Source: Euphorbia lathyris (lineage: Eukaryota > Streptophyta > Magnoliopsida > Malpighiales > Euphorbiaceae). From it: DNA of 64,000 bases. The notes beneath the pieces are model-generated. The model was not told the DNA's origin. It saw only the letters and a list, made by a program, of their open reading frames with translations, and searched no databases. The translations under genes were made by a program, and so were the position numbers. Below, piece by piece: positions 22,427 through 33,837 of the stretch; position 1 is the stretch's first letter; each line of letters starts with the position of its first letter. The stretch is taken from positions 43,856,501 through 43,920,500 of the forward strand of contig NC_088919.1 in the NCBI RefSeq assembly GCF_963576675.1, given 5' to 3'.

Positions 22427-25159
22427 ATGGACAACAGAGCATCAAACCCGTCCATGAACGATCTCAACACAAAAATGGACTTCCTGGTGGCTTCATACAA
22501 CCAAAATAACCAACCAAGGATACCATTCTGCGAGAGATGCGGCCAGAATCACCCCGGTAGGGTATGCCACATCAACTATTACGTACCTAGAGGTGAGAAT
22601 GTAAGTTATTTGGGTAATCATCAAAGGTATAATTCTGAACCCTCAACTTACAACTACTACGATCAGGAGCATACACGATACCCACCGGCGCCCTACGTGG
22701 CACCTATGGATACCCTTCCATGTCCTCATTCTAACTCTAATTTTTATGGCAGGCAAACAGGGTACTCAGAAGGAATAATGACTCTCCTAAAGGAGATATC
22801 CGTCCGACTGGCAGCCAACGAGGAGGCATGCAGGACCCTAAGTGACCAACTCGCCACAATCAGACAAGAAGAAAGGGAATGCCACGAGGCGTTCCTCTTG
22901 CAAGAAGAGGCGGCTCAAACCATCGCCCTAAGGAGCGGCAAGGAAGTGGATACACTCGTGGCATCTCCATCGCAAATACCTCTGTCACCTCAGGTAAGTA
23001 GGGAACCGGAAGTGGTAAGCAACCCCGGTCCCGCATCTGAAACTTCAGCCTCTGAAAAAGCTGTAGAAAAAGTGGTTAGGCCTTATACACCAAAACTGCC
23101 ATTCCCTCAGAAGCAGAAAAAGGCCAACCTAGATAAGAAATTTGCCCAGTTCTCAGAAATCCTTAGTAGATTAGAAATAAACATTCCATTAATGGAAGCA
23201 CTAGAGGAGATGCCGAACTATGCAAAATTTCTTAAAGACATGTTGTCGAAAAAGAAAAAGTTTGGGGAAAACGAGATAGTGGCTTTAACAGAACAATGTT
23301 CGGCCATAATCACCCATAAATTACCCCCCAAGCTTAAAGATCAAGGGAGCTTTACCATCCCGTGTAGGATAGGGAACATGCACATAGATAGGGCATTATG
23401 TGATTTAGGAGCAAGTATTAATCTTATGCCTCTATCAATTTTCAGGAAATTGGGGCTCGGAGAACCTAAACCAACAAACATGACACTGCAACTAGCGGAT
23501 CGGTCAATTGCACGGCCTAGAGGCATAGTTGAAGATGTGCTTGTAAAGGTGGACAAACTGATCTTCCCAGTCGATTTTGTGGTCCTCGACATGGAAGAAG
23601 ATGACTCCGTCCCCATTCTCCTCGGGAGACCGTTTCTTGCAACCGGTAGGACACTAATAGACGTCCATGGAGGTAAATTGGTCCTAAGGGTGCAGGACGA
23701 AGAGGTAACATTTAACGTTTATGAATCTATGAAATTTCCTCAAGAACGCTCCAAAAGTTGTAACTTTGTGGATGCACTTATAGATGAATGTGTTGAGGAA
23801 GTTGATCTCGATATAAGAAATGCCTCTTTAGAACTCGGTCTAGGTGGTGAGACATGTGAAAACTCAAGTGAGCCATTTGAAGATCTCCCACCTGAAAAAT
23901 GTTATTGGGTTAAGGGTAGAAAAGAGGACCTTGATCGTGAGATCAAACCTAAACCTAAGACCTCGTTGGAGGAACCTCCAAAATTAGAGCTTAAACCCTT
24001 GCCCAACAACCTGAAATATGTTTTTCTTCAACCTCCCACAGATTTACCCGTTATTATTTCTTCTTTGTTGACAGTTGAACAGGAAGAAAAATTGGTGGAG
24101 GTGCTGATGGAACATAAAGGAGCCTTTGGATGGTCAATCCACGACATCAAAGGTATCGACCCCAAAATCTGCACACATAGAATTTTTCTTGAGGAGGAGA
24201 TCAAACCATCTGCCCAACCTCAACGACGGCTCAACCCTAACATGAAAGAGGTGGTAAAAGTCGAGGTTATAAAACTCCTCTACGCAGGTATCATCTTTCC
24301 AATTTCTGATAGTCAATGGGTAAGCCCGGTTCAATGTGTGCCCAAAAAAGGGGGAACAACAGTAATGGAAAATGAAAAAGGAGAATTAATCCCAACTAGA
24401 AAGGTTACGGGTTGGCGTGTATGCATAGATTATAGGAAATTAAACGACGCCACCCGTAAAGACCACTTTCCCTTACCATTTATTGATCAAATGTTGGAAC
24501 GATTGGCAGGGCACGAATTTTTCTGCACTTTAGATGGGCTATCTGGCTATATGCAAATCCCTGTGGACCCTTTGGATCAAGAGAAAACAACATTCACTTG
24601 CCCCTATGGGACTTTTGCATATAGACGGATGCCTTTCGGATTATGTAATGCCCCTGCCACGTTCCAACGTTGTATGATGGCTATGTTTTCTGACATGGTC
24701 GAGGAGTTCCTAGAAATTTTCATGGATGATTTTAATGTTGTAGGACCTACTTTCGACCAATGTCTTGAAAACTTGGACCGAGTCTTAGAACGTTGTGAAG
24801 ACAAGAACTTGGCACTTAATTGGGAAAAGTGCCAGTTCATGGTCCAAAACTGCATAGTATTAGGACACAAGGTGTCGGGGAAGGGGATCGAGGTCGATCC
24901 GGCAAAAATTGAGGTGATTGAAAAACTGCCACCTCCTACTAATGTGAAATTAGTTAGGAGCTTTTTAGGACACGCGGGGTTTTATAGACGATTTATAAAA
25001 GACTTTTCAAAAATCACTAAACCCCTCACTCAATTATTGCTAAAAGATGCTGATTTTAATTTCAATGAAGAATGTATGCTTGCATTTAAATTGCTGAAAA
25101 AGAAATTAATTGAAGCACCCATTATGGTAAGCCCGGATTGGTCCCTTCCCTTTGAGTAA
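22427..25159 (+). pseudogene. E3 gag remnant-protease-RT, ended by TAA
   Basis: I prefer the ATG at 22427 to the upstream ATG at 22364, which adds a hydrophobic stretch from leader sequence. The product starts in the region just before the knuckle (CERCGQNHPGRVC); the roughly 300-residue capsid domain expected before it is absent. Then come a proline-rich linker, the Athila protease (ALCDLGASINLMP, VPILLGRPFLATGR) and RT (GWRVCIDYRKLND, RRMPFGLCNAPATFQ, catalytic FMDD in IFMDDF). The frame ends LPFE-TAA, immediately followed by ATG TGC GAT, where relatives continue without interruption. So a single nonsense codon lies at the start of RNase H. Confidence 0.92.
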
Positions 25160-26875
25160 ATGTGCGATGCTAGTGATCTGGCTGTAGGAGCCTGTCTTGG
25201 GCAGAGGGTGGATAAACTTTTTCGCCCAATTTTCTATGCTAGCAAAACCTTAAATGATGCACAACAGAATTATTCAATAACTGAAAAGGAATTGCTAGCC
25301 GTAGTATTTGCCTTTGACAAATTCAGATCTTATTTGGTGTTATCTAAGGTAATTGTTTTTACTGACCATGCAGCCCTGAAATATCTGATGAGCAAACAGG
25401 ATGCAAAACCTAGGCTGATCCGTTGGATCTTACTACTCCAAGAATTTGACATCGAGATCAGAGACAAGAAAGGGGTAGAAAATATGATAGCGGACCATCT
25501 ATCCAGGTTAGAGTCAGATCAGCAATCCTTAGAGCATGGGGCAATAAAGGAAGTATTCCCGGATGAAACACTATATTCGGTAAAAACTCTCCCCTGGTTT
25601 GCAGACATCGCGAACTACAAAGTCGGTAACATTCTTCCTCTTGATTTAGATGCAAATAAAAGACGTAAGTTTTTGTTTGAAAGCAAACAATATTTTTGGG
25701 AAGAGCCCTATTTATTTCGATTCTGCACTGATGGCATGATTAGGAGATGTATACCTGAGGAAGAGGTAGAGTCAGTGATTAACATGTGCCACTCTAGGGA
25801 ACCAGGCGGCCACTTCGGGCCAGATAGGACAGTGGCTAAAATTCTCCAAAGTGGACTTTGGTGGCCACAAATGCATAGTGATATCAATAATTATATTAAA
25901 TATTGTGATGCATGTCAGAGAGTAGGGAATATTTCTAGGAGAAATGAAATGCTTCAACAAGGCATACTCGTCTGTGAGCTATTTGACGTTTGGGGCATAG
26001 ACTTTATGGGACCTTTCCCTATGTCACACACCAACCAATACATTCTTGTTGCGGTTGATTATGTCTCTAAATGGGTAGAGGCCGAAGCCCTACCCACAAA
26101 CGATGCTCGAGTAGTGATAAAATTCCTGAAAAAGAATATCTTTACCAGATTTGGTACACCCCGGACTATCATTAGCGATGGGGGATCCCATTTCTGCAAT
26201 AAGCAGTTTGACACATTGCTCCAAAAGTATGGCGTAGCCCATAGGGTCGCAACACCTTACCACCCTCAGACAAGTGGTCAGGTAGAAGTGTCAAACAGAG
26301 AGCTAAAACGCATTCTTGAGAAAACGGTAGGGAATGCTAGAAAAGATTGGAGTCTTAAACTGGACGATGCTCTCTGGGCATACCGGACAGCATTCAAAAC
26401 TCCCATAGGAATGTCCCCCTACCGTCTGGTTTTTGGGAAATCTTGCCACTTGCCTGTTGAATTAGACCACAAAGCTTATTGGGCGCTAAAATTTCTAAAC
26501 TTTGACCCTAAACTTTCAGGTGATCTACGGTTAACACAACTGCACGAACTGGATGAGCTCCGATATAACTCTTACGAGAATGCCAAATTGTACAAAGAAC
26601 GAACCAAGCGGGTGCACGATAAAAAGGTACAGCAGAAAACCTTCCAAAAAGGCGACCAAGTGCTACTCTATAACTCCCGATTGAGATTCTTCCCAGGCAA
26701 GCTCAAGAGTAGATGGTATGGACCATTTTCAGTTCTTGACGCACATCCCTCCGGTATGGTTGAGATCATGTTGAAAGATGGAACCACCCAAAAAGTTAAT
26801 GGACACCGACTTAAACTTTATCTCGGTAAAGACACTTCGGGTGTCCAAATCCTCCGGCTTCAAGATGATCAGTAA
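25160..26875 (+). pseudogene. E3 RNase H and integrase, continuing in frame after the TAA
   Basis: Same frame as the preceding segment. RNase H shows [35 protein letters not shown] and ADHLSRLE. Integrase has the HHCC zinc site (H near [17 protein letters not shown]) and D-D-E in [17 protein letters not shown] and [11 protein letters not shown]. The C-terminal [15 protein letters not shown] segment is intact and ends at TAA. There is no chromodomain, as expected for Athila. This half shows no further break. Confidence 0.92.
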
Positions 26876-28420
26876 GTTGTCTTCTCCACCCTAACTTTTT
26901 ACACTCGTATTTCATGATCTATAATGCAATGTTGGAACTTATTGCATATTTTAAGTGTGAGGAGGAGGGGTAGACAAACTTACAAAACTTGTATAAATTT
27001 TTAAATTTTTGTTGCGTCGTGTCTAGTTTAGGTTTGCGTTTTGGCGTTTTATTATGTTTTTGCATGTTTAGGACCTAAAACCGTGAACCTCCTTCGAATC
27101 TAAACTTCGTTATTTGTCTTTGAGGGCTGAGAACCGAATCTAAAATTGCATGACAACTAGTTTAGGTGTGGGACACAACTCTTGTATCTGTAAAAGCATG
27201 AGCTACAGTTTGCATTTAGACCCTACTTTTGAAGAAATGCTAAAATCATTACTTAGGTAGATAACTTAAGAATTGAAGGCATGTAATATTAAACTTGAGT
27301 TTGGGGAAAACTAGTAAACACAAAATTGAAACCCAAAGAATTGTGAGTTGAATTTGAGCCTAAGAGCGAACATCAAAAAGCTCTTTTTCTTGACATTTTT
27401 GTGTGAATGCTTTGACTTGTGGAAGATTACAGATTTTGCACCTAATACTGTGTTGAACCTACATGCAATGATTTGAGATGATAAACGATGAATCAGCCTC
27501 ATTAGAATTAACCTTTTCTTTACCTTGTTTTTCTTTTTCATCCACTCTAGGAAGCCCCTTTGAGCCGACATTTTTGTAGTTTGTAGATTTTTCTTTCGTT
27601 CTAACCCATTTTTGCGAACCACAACTTGGTTCGCTACTTAACCTTTGTTTTTGCAAAGCTCAAATTGAGCCTTTGTTTTTCTCTAGCGCTTTATCGTTGT
27701 TTATGGCATTATAGTAGCAAGCCAAAAGGCCAAGAAGTGAATGAGCATCACTATCCCAAAAGAAAAAAAAAAAAAAAAGAAAAACAGAAAAAGAAAAAGA
27801 AAAGAAAAGAGACGAACAAAAGGGAAGAACCCCATTCCCTAGTTCTTAGAAAAATCAAAAATGTCTCAAAGAAAACATCCCAAAAAGAAAACAATAAGGG
27901 ACGAATAAAAAGCTCAATCACTTCATATTTGCTAAAGCCATTTAAACTTTGTTGTTGTAGCGCTAGAACACTTAACCTTTGTTGTACCTTTAACCCTCTA
28001 ACCACATTACAACCCCAATTAGAGGCTGTTTTTGATATCATCGGAGTCATATAGCATAGTAGAGGAACTCGGATGAACGTTCAAAATCAACGTAATCCTA
28101 AGCAAGAATATAAGCCGAGAGTAAACACTTTAGCCACCAAAATTGTGTGAATGAGTGAACTACCTATGGTGAGGTGTTTTACTTAGCGATCCCCTCAAGC
28201 TCGTTCAATTGAACATGTGTTCCTTTACTTAAAACTATGACCTATTGTAATTGAAATGCGGCTTTTGGATATCGTGTCTCTACTTTGTATTTCCGAATGC
28301 ATGTAATTACAGATGCTCGAAATTGTGTCAAGCACCTAGTCAAACTGGGAAGTTTTCTAGCTTGCTTGTGATGGTGGGTTTAGTTTTTTAGTTTACTTGG
28401 GGACAAGTAAAGTTTTAAGT
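26876..28420. other. E3 3' non-coding region
   Basis: It holds purine tracts (27756-27815) but no credible gene. Athila elements often have an extra ORF here; I do not see one. Confidence 0.6.
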
Positions 28421-28431
28421 GCGAGGAGGTT
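28421..28431 (+). promoter_or_regulatory. E3 polypurine tract
   Basis: GCGAGGAGGTT sits directly before the 3' LTR start at 28432. Confidence 0.85.
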
Positions 28432-30051
28432 TGATAGGGGTCAAAAACCCCTATCTTTGGGTACGGTTTTAGGACGGTTTTTAGGTTTATTTGGCTAATA
28501 AGCGAGCAATTCCCGCATTTAAATGCTTTTGTGTGAGTTAGTTAGAAATTGGAAGCATTCTATTTACTTTTCATCGTTTAGGCTCGTTTTGTGATCAATT
28601 TAGGCAAATACGGCCGAAATAACACGCATAATAGAATTCCGTTATCTTTTGAAGCTAATTGGTCCGTCAAAAGTCGCACCAAACGAAGCGTTTGCTCAAA
28701 ATAAGCGATTGACGGATCAATTCGGCTTTTGGACTAATGTTTTCTGGAGTTTTTATGCGTGTGCAGGTGTAAGTTCAGACGAAAAAGGGTTTGGAAGTCA
28801 TCCGGTACGGATCGAGCGCGCTTCGGGCGAAAACGCTCGGCGAGCAGGGCCCCCCGGGCCATTTCTTCTCGCCGAGCAGGCCTCTGGAGGCCTGCTCGCC
28901 GAGCAGGCCACCAGGCGCCTGCTCGGCGAGCAGGGGCTGCTCGTCGCAATCCTGCTCGGCGAGCAGCCTTTCCTGCTCGGCGAGCAGACCTGCGGGAATT
29001 GGTCAAAAAGACCAATTCCGCCCCCACGAAGCCACGTTCAGCCCCACGTCTTCCTACACCAACAAGGACACAAAATTAGGTCAAAACGAGGCCCGAGACG
29101 CGTCTATAAATAGGAATGTTCAATTGTAAATTAGATATCTTTTACTTTTGTAATTAGCTTAGCTTCCACCTTGAGAAATCCTCTCCACCTCCTCCATAAC
29201 CTTCAAACCTCCATTGAAGACACCTCCGAAGCTCCATTCACCGAGGATTACTCAAGCTCCATCCTTAAATCCTAGAAAGACGCCTGCATTGGTAGACAGG
29301 TTCCCTGAAAGGGATTTTTCTTCTTTTATATTCTGTCTAGCCTCTGATACATGCTATGAATTCTAGGTTTATTGTAACTTCGTGACAATTCCTTCATCTT
29401 TGATATATAATATAGATTTTGTTTATTCAACTGTTTTGATGTTTTAATCTTTGTCTTACGCTTTGTCTGATTGGTTTAACTCATTCGATAATCCCAAAAT
29501 TAGGTTGGCACATATTGCGAGCTGAATCTGACCTAGTCAGTGCCTATAGGATTGACGACCCTATAGAAGATTAAGCCCAAATTACTGAGCCTTAGAGCTA
29601 GTTTCGGCCTTACAAGGGAATCACGAACTAGGGACTTTAGGAGGATAGGTCGGGTTAATCGCCTTGGACATAAGCGACTTAGTTTCAATTCAATTGCTTA
29701 AACACTCTATCATTGTTATCATCGTATTCCTTCATGTTCATTCAGTTAATTGCTTTGGTAAAAGATCAATTAGGGGTAGAGTAATTTAGTTAGGGTTAGA
29801 ATAACTTAGTCAGAATTAGATAATCTAGTTAGGATTAGTGCAAACCAACCTAGGAGTAGATTAATTAAACAAAACCAACTCAAACCCCTTAAGCCTAGAT
29901 AACATCCGAGACTTAGTAATTCGGTACTTGCAGAAATAAATCATGTGGACGATAACCTGGACTTAAACCCAGAAATTTATTACTTGATAACGACGGGGTA
30001 CACTTATCCCTTAGTGAGTTCCCATCTCTAACCTTAGGTGGGGACGCATCA
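28432..30051 (+). repeat. E3 3' LTR with shorter array B
   Basis: Its array (28835-28987) has centres near 28840, 28872, 28899, 28926, 28959 and 28980, two fewer clear units than the 5' copy. The spacer GGCCTCTGGAGGCC is nearly a perfect dyad. The LTR ends GGGGACGCATCA, then the TSD GCGCT. Confidence 0.95.
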
Positions 30052-30324
30052 GCGCTCCACGAAAGCCCCGCCAAGGTCGAAGCGGTCAAGAGTGCTCCGC
30101 TCAATGTATGGGAGCTCCATAAAATGGGCGGCGGAAAGTGTTTGGTAGTTCTCGGCCTCCCCCTCCGTTAGGAGATGAAAAGGAGTCCGGTGTAGGCGGG
30201 TAAGTGGTGGTGTTTGTTCCCATTCGGGTGATGGTAGTGGTTGTTGATTTTGGGCGGAACGGGAAGAACGGGCCTTAGTGGACCGTGGGGGACGCATGTC
30301 GGCGGTGTGTTTTCGCCTAACCAT
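30052..30324 (-). pseudogene. E2 ORF, 5' part, cut by E3
   Basis: I place the start at the ATG at 30324 because the TATA box (30413-30420) lies downstream of the earlier ATG at 30441, which would then be outside the transcript. The N-terminus is basic (MVRRKHTADMRPPRSTKARS). This part gives 91 codons, including the target duplication at 30056-30052, and runs in frame into 20581-19781 once E3 is removed, for about 357 residues in total. The family call is tentative, as for the 3' part. Confidence 0.65.
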
Positions 30325-30412
30325 AGTGTGAGTGAGGGGTTTTAGAGAGTGTGGATGAAGGTTGTGGGAAGATTGAGTGAGTTGTGAGGGAGAAGAAGAA
30401 GAAAAGGAGGGG

Positions 30413-30420
30413 TTTATATA
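30413..30420 (-). promoter_or_regulatory. Internal TATA box of E2 upstream of its ORF
   Basis: The minus strand reads TATATAAA, about 90 bp before the ATG at 30324 and 52-55 bp downstream of the first palindrome centre (30472). The arrangement copies that of the LTR promoters. Confidence 0.7.
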
Positions 30421-30465
30421 AGGAGAGAGTGGGGAATCCAAGTAAAACTCGGATTCCCAGAGGGG

Positions 30466-30643
30466 TACGCGGGGCGTGAAGGGACCACGCCACGCGTATC
30501 CCTCCCCCTTAACTTATTTTTCGCAAAAATGGTGCGGTACGCGGGGCGTGAAAGGGGGCACGCCTTGCGTATCGCACCTCCTGCCCCTTTTTGATGGAAA
30601 AAAGGGCGAGGACGCGGGGCGTACATGGGGATATGCCCCGCGC
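30466..30643. repeat. Palindrome block upstream of the internal E2 TATA box
   Basis: Centres are 30472/30492, 30544/30565 and 30617/30638, giving pair spacings of 20, 21 and 21 bp and pair-to-pair steps of 72 and 73 bp. The first unit of each pair is ACGCGGGGCGT. The second is close to its reverse complement (for example TGCCCCGCGC). Confidence 0.93.
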
Positions 30644-30973
30644 AAGAGGGGGAAGTTGAAAGATTTTTTTCGGTTTTTTATCAGTTTTCTGATTTTTAAT
30701 TTTATGGTTTATGAGTTTTTAATGAGTTTTTATGATTTTTATGTTTAATTATTAATTGTTTTTAATATTTTTATTTTTAAATTGTAATTAAGGAGGTAGT
30801 TAATACAAAATTTATTGTGCAGGGAGTTTTGAATTTGAAAAGATGGGGGTTGATTGGATGGAAAAGAAGGTGGGGTGTGGAAGTGGAAAAGGTGTATAGG
30901 GAAGAGGAGTGATGGGGAGTTTGAGGGAAGGAAAGTTGCCATGGGGAGTTGTAATTCACAATTCCCCGAGGAT
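30644..30973. other. E2 spacer between palindrome blocks
   Basis: AT-rich and non-coding. Open frames here are short and compositionally biased. Confidence 0.5.
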
Positions 30974-31157
30974 ACGCGAGGCGTGCCCTGGGGCGCGTCC
31001 CGCGTGTCCTCCCACGTGGCGTTCATTCGAAAGGGATTTACTCACTGATGGGTACGCGGGGCGTGATAGGAGATACGCCCCACGTAGTGTGTCTTTTATT
31101 GAGTAAAATGGGCAGACACACAACTACGCGGGGTGCATGGGGTTGTACGTCCCGCGT
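30974..31157. repeat. Third internal palindrome block of E2
   Basis: Centres are 30979/31000, 31059/31080 and 31131/31152, each pair exactly 21 bp apart; steps between pairs are 80 and 72 bp. Unit forms include ACGCGAGGCGT/GCGTCCCGCGT and ACGCGGGGCGT/ACGCCCCACGT. Confidence 0.93.
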
Positions 31158-31520
31158 AGCTCAAAATTTTTGGATTAATATGGGATTTGTTTTTCCTTAT
31201 GAGAGATAGAAATAAAAAGTGATAAGAATAACTCAAAGAAATGAAATGAATCGGTCGGAAAACGAAATGTGGAAAGAAAAAGTTGGGAACGAAAAACTCC
31301 CTTATTCGAGCTTGGGTTGCCTCCCAAGAAGCTCTACTTTATAGTCGGTGAACTCGACTTAGAATTTCCTCCTAGGTGTATGCTTCCATTCGCGTTAGAA
31401 ATTCAAATTCTTGAATAAACAACCCGTGCCTGCAAAACGGATTGTTAGCTTCAAAAGAATTTAACAAAAACCAAAAACTATATTATAGAAATTATTGAAG
31501 AGTTTAGTGTGCTCCCTTTT

Positions 31521-31979
31521 TTACTCCTTTGGTAGTTCAAAAAGAGCGAAATATTCCGAAGTAGAAGGAACCTCAAACTCTTCTAGTTTTGGATTTATTT
31601 CCATGGGTCCGTGCTCAACCGGCTTATCGATGTCCGTTTCCTTATAACTGAAACAAACTTTATTATTTGGGGAATCCTTTTGAGAAAACTCAATTAACTC
31701 GAGCTTCCCATTTTGACAAACCGAATTGGAATCTCGAATTGATTCGTCCGCGGCGGGATCAAGAGGAGACTTCAATCTGGCCAATAGATTTTCCAAATCC
31801 CTGAAATGTGTCTCAGTGTTAGATAATCCTTCATGAATGTCTTTAAGCATAGATATTACCACATCGAATTGTGAGGTTGATGGTTGGTGCGAACATTCGT
31901 CATCCATGAGGTCGTCCCACAAACGACAACTATGAGGCATCATACCATGAAACAAATCATTAGTAATAACACGAAACAA
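31521..31979 (-). CDS. E2 ORF of unknown function near the primer site
   Basis: This 152-residue frame starts about 90 bp downstream of the PBS, where gag would be expected. It is acidic, with a central helical segment (FDVVISMLKDIHEGLSNTE...) and the sequence CFSYKETDI further on. I recognise no capsid fold, knuckle or enzyme motif. It may be a relic of a gag N-terminus or an unrelated leader ORF. It runs in the same sense as the element and has no internal stop. Confidence 0.4.
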   Translation of the reverse strand: MFRVITNDLFHGMMPHSCRLWDDLMDDECSHQPSTSQFDVVISMLKDIHEGLSNTETHFRDLENLLARLKSPLDPAADESIRDSNSVCQNGKLELIEFSQKDSPNNKVCFSYKETDIDKPVEHGPMEINPKLEEFEVPSTSEYFALFELPKE

Positions 31980-32070
31980 AATAAATTATTCACACAAAAA
32001 GAAAGTAATATTTACAAATGCTTAAACTAACGATAAAACGTTTTTGTCTAATATTGCAAGATATTATAAA

Positions 32071-32088
32071 TCCCCGGCAACGGCGCCA
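32071..32088 (-). promoter_or_regulatory. E2 primer-binding site (tRNA-Asp)
   Basis: The plus strand reads TCCCCGGCAACGGCGCCA, the 3' end of plant tRNA-Asp. The minus strand is therefore the PBS, six bases from the LTR, as in E3. Confidence 0.9.
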
Positions 32089-32094
32089 AAAACT

Positions 32095-33837
32095 TGATGC
32101 GTGGCGCCTAGTAGTGTTCTTTTTAACAACGAAATATATGTGTATGATAAGTGCGCTATGGCTATGGATGTGATCTTTATAAATGCTTTAACTCTACTAG
32201 ACGCCACTACTTAGGGGCAAGTGTACCCCGTCGTATCAAGTAATAATCCGGTTAAGACCGGGTATCGAATCCACGGAATTTATAACTGCAAGTATTAGAC
32301 GACTCGGTTTTATACATTATCTAAGCGGTGAATACTTTGAGGTTGGTGTGAAACACAACTACAAACTACTCCTAACTACGGGTGAGACAAATTTATATAT
32401 CAAAACTCTACGAAGTGATATGGAATGCGATAAGTTATAAATATAATAGGCAATGACTCCGAATATATTCGGTTGACGATTTACTCTTGCAAAGACGACT
32501 ATGTGTAGTTCGACCGACCCGTGAAGTACTTAGACTACGTGGTAGTCAAGGCGTGTCTAATGCTGGGGACCAGAAACTAGGGCCCGTAAGTTCTGTGGCT
32601 TGTCAATTCCTACGGTTTCCGGTTTGTCACTTCCGATAAGGCAACACCTATATGAATACCTAAAGATAGCCCGAATGGCGTCGGAAATCACGTTCCCCTA
32701 CACAATAATCAATTACGAGTATCAAAACAAGCAATAAACATTAACACGTATATAGAACGGAAATTGCAAATCATATATTACAAATATGGAGAGTAAGAGT
32801 ATAGAATACAACCAAGCCTAGTACATAGGATGAGATCAAAGCTAATTAGCAAGTAAAGAGGGACGAATCGGCCCTCGGAACTAGCTAACCGGACTCAATA
32901 CCGTCTCTTAGGTCTTGGAGGTGGAACTCTCGAGCTTGGTGGACGAGGATGGAATGGAACTTTGACGGAATGACGGATCTAAGGAACAAGCTCTTGGGGT
33001 GGCAGAGTTTTATTACATAAAACTGAATCTAAAACTATAACAACAAGAATTCTAAAGAAAGTAAAATGTAGCTATGTACAAGGTATCTCCTCTCCTCTGG
33101 TAGAAGCTAGTCACTCTTATTTATAGGTCAAGCTAGGGGCAAGATTGTAATTCCACAAAGTGCAAGCATGGAGGAACATCATCTTGTGCAGAAATCCCAT
33201 GATACGCCCCGCGTATGGTGGTGTACGCCCTGCGTGTATGCCCATTCCGTCAGAAATCTCCTGCATGTGGACCAATTCGGACCTTGTTGTCTCAAACACG
33301 CCCCGCGCATAGTGATATACGCCGCGCGTGTTTGAGCTCCTGGCGTTTTATTGCTTGAAATACACCATTTATGCCTTGCGTGTCCTGAAACACGCCTCGC
33401 GTACCGATGGTTGACTTAGGAGACAACGCAGTCTGATTTCCAGGATTAGGCCAATCATTTTCTGATATGTGTCATACGCCTAGCGTAGGTTGGCATACGT
33501 CGCGCGTATGATGACTAGATTCCGCGTGGTGCCTGTGGATAGGGCAATCTTTTCTGACTCCATGTTTTACGCCCCGCGTAAGGGGTGAGGCGCCTCGCGT
33601 ATTGAGTGGATTTTCACTCCTTGCTCGTACCTGAAACACAAATCTCGGGGGCCGAGTTAGCTTGACGTTTTTATTTCCTAAATTACTAAAAAATAAGGGA
33701 AATTAACTGAAAGCATGGAATTTATTTTAATTCCGTTATTTTATTAAAACACTCTATTCTTGTAATTAAACTTATTTATTTCTTCTAAAATTAACCCGTT
33801 AATCACGCTAAAAGATAGGGGTAAAATACCCCTATCA
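32095..33837 (-). repeat. E2 5' LTR, complete (1743 bp)
   Basis: Minus-strand ends are TGATAGGGG (33837) and GGCGCCACGCATCA (32095). The TATA box is at 33118-33125. The five palindrome pairs of array C lie at about 33202-33605, upstream of it. Many of the differences from the 3' copy are C/T or G/A changes, as expected for methylated DNA. Confidence 0.95.

Larger units (their letters stand above)
20587..30051 (+). mobile_element. E3: Athila-lineage Ty3/Gypsy element with truncated gag
   Basis: Complete insertion with LTRs of 1665 and 1620 bp, a tRNA-Asp PBS, a polypurine tract and a perfect TSD (GCGCT). Apart from the palindrome array the LTRs differ at about ten positions by eye, so the insertion is young and younger than E2. 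Protease, RT, RNase H and integrase are present but split by one TAA. The capsid part of gag is missing. It is inserted in E2's ORF. Confidence 0.95.
16646..33837 (-). mobile_element. E2: pol-less Gypsy-type LTR element (tRNA-Asp primed), host of E1 and E3
   Basis: The 5' LTR is at the right (32095-33837) and the truncated 3' LTR at the left (16646-17756), cut by E1. The two LTRs differ at roughly 25-30 positions over 1.1 kb by eye. After removing E3 and one target copy, the internal region is about 4.87 kb. It holds two ORFs but no protease, RT or integrase, so E2 is non-autonomous. Its primer site, its polypurine tract and its LTR start (TGATAGGGGT) match E3. It is inserted in the 3' LTR of a TRIM element. 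Paired ACGC-nnn-GCGT palindromes occur in both the LTRs and the internal region. Confidence 0.9.

Noticed and set aside
27751..28054. Lys-rich and Phe-rich ORFs on both strands in the E3 3' region
   Set aside because: Products of an A-rich tract, with no conserved motif.
32071..32088. tRNA-Asp gene fragment
   Set aside because: Only the 18 bases complementary to the primer are present, directly beside an LTR. It is a primer-binding site.
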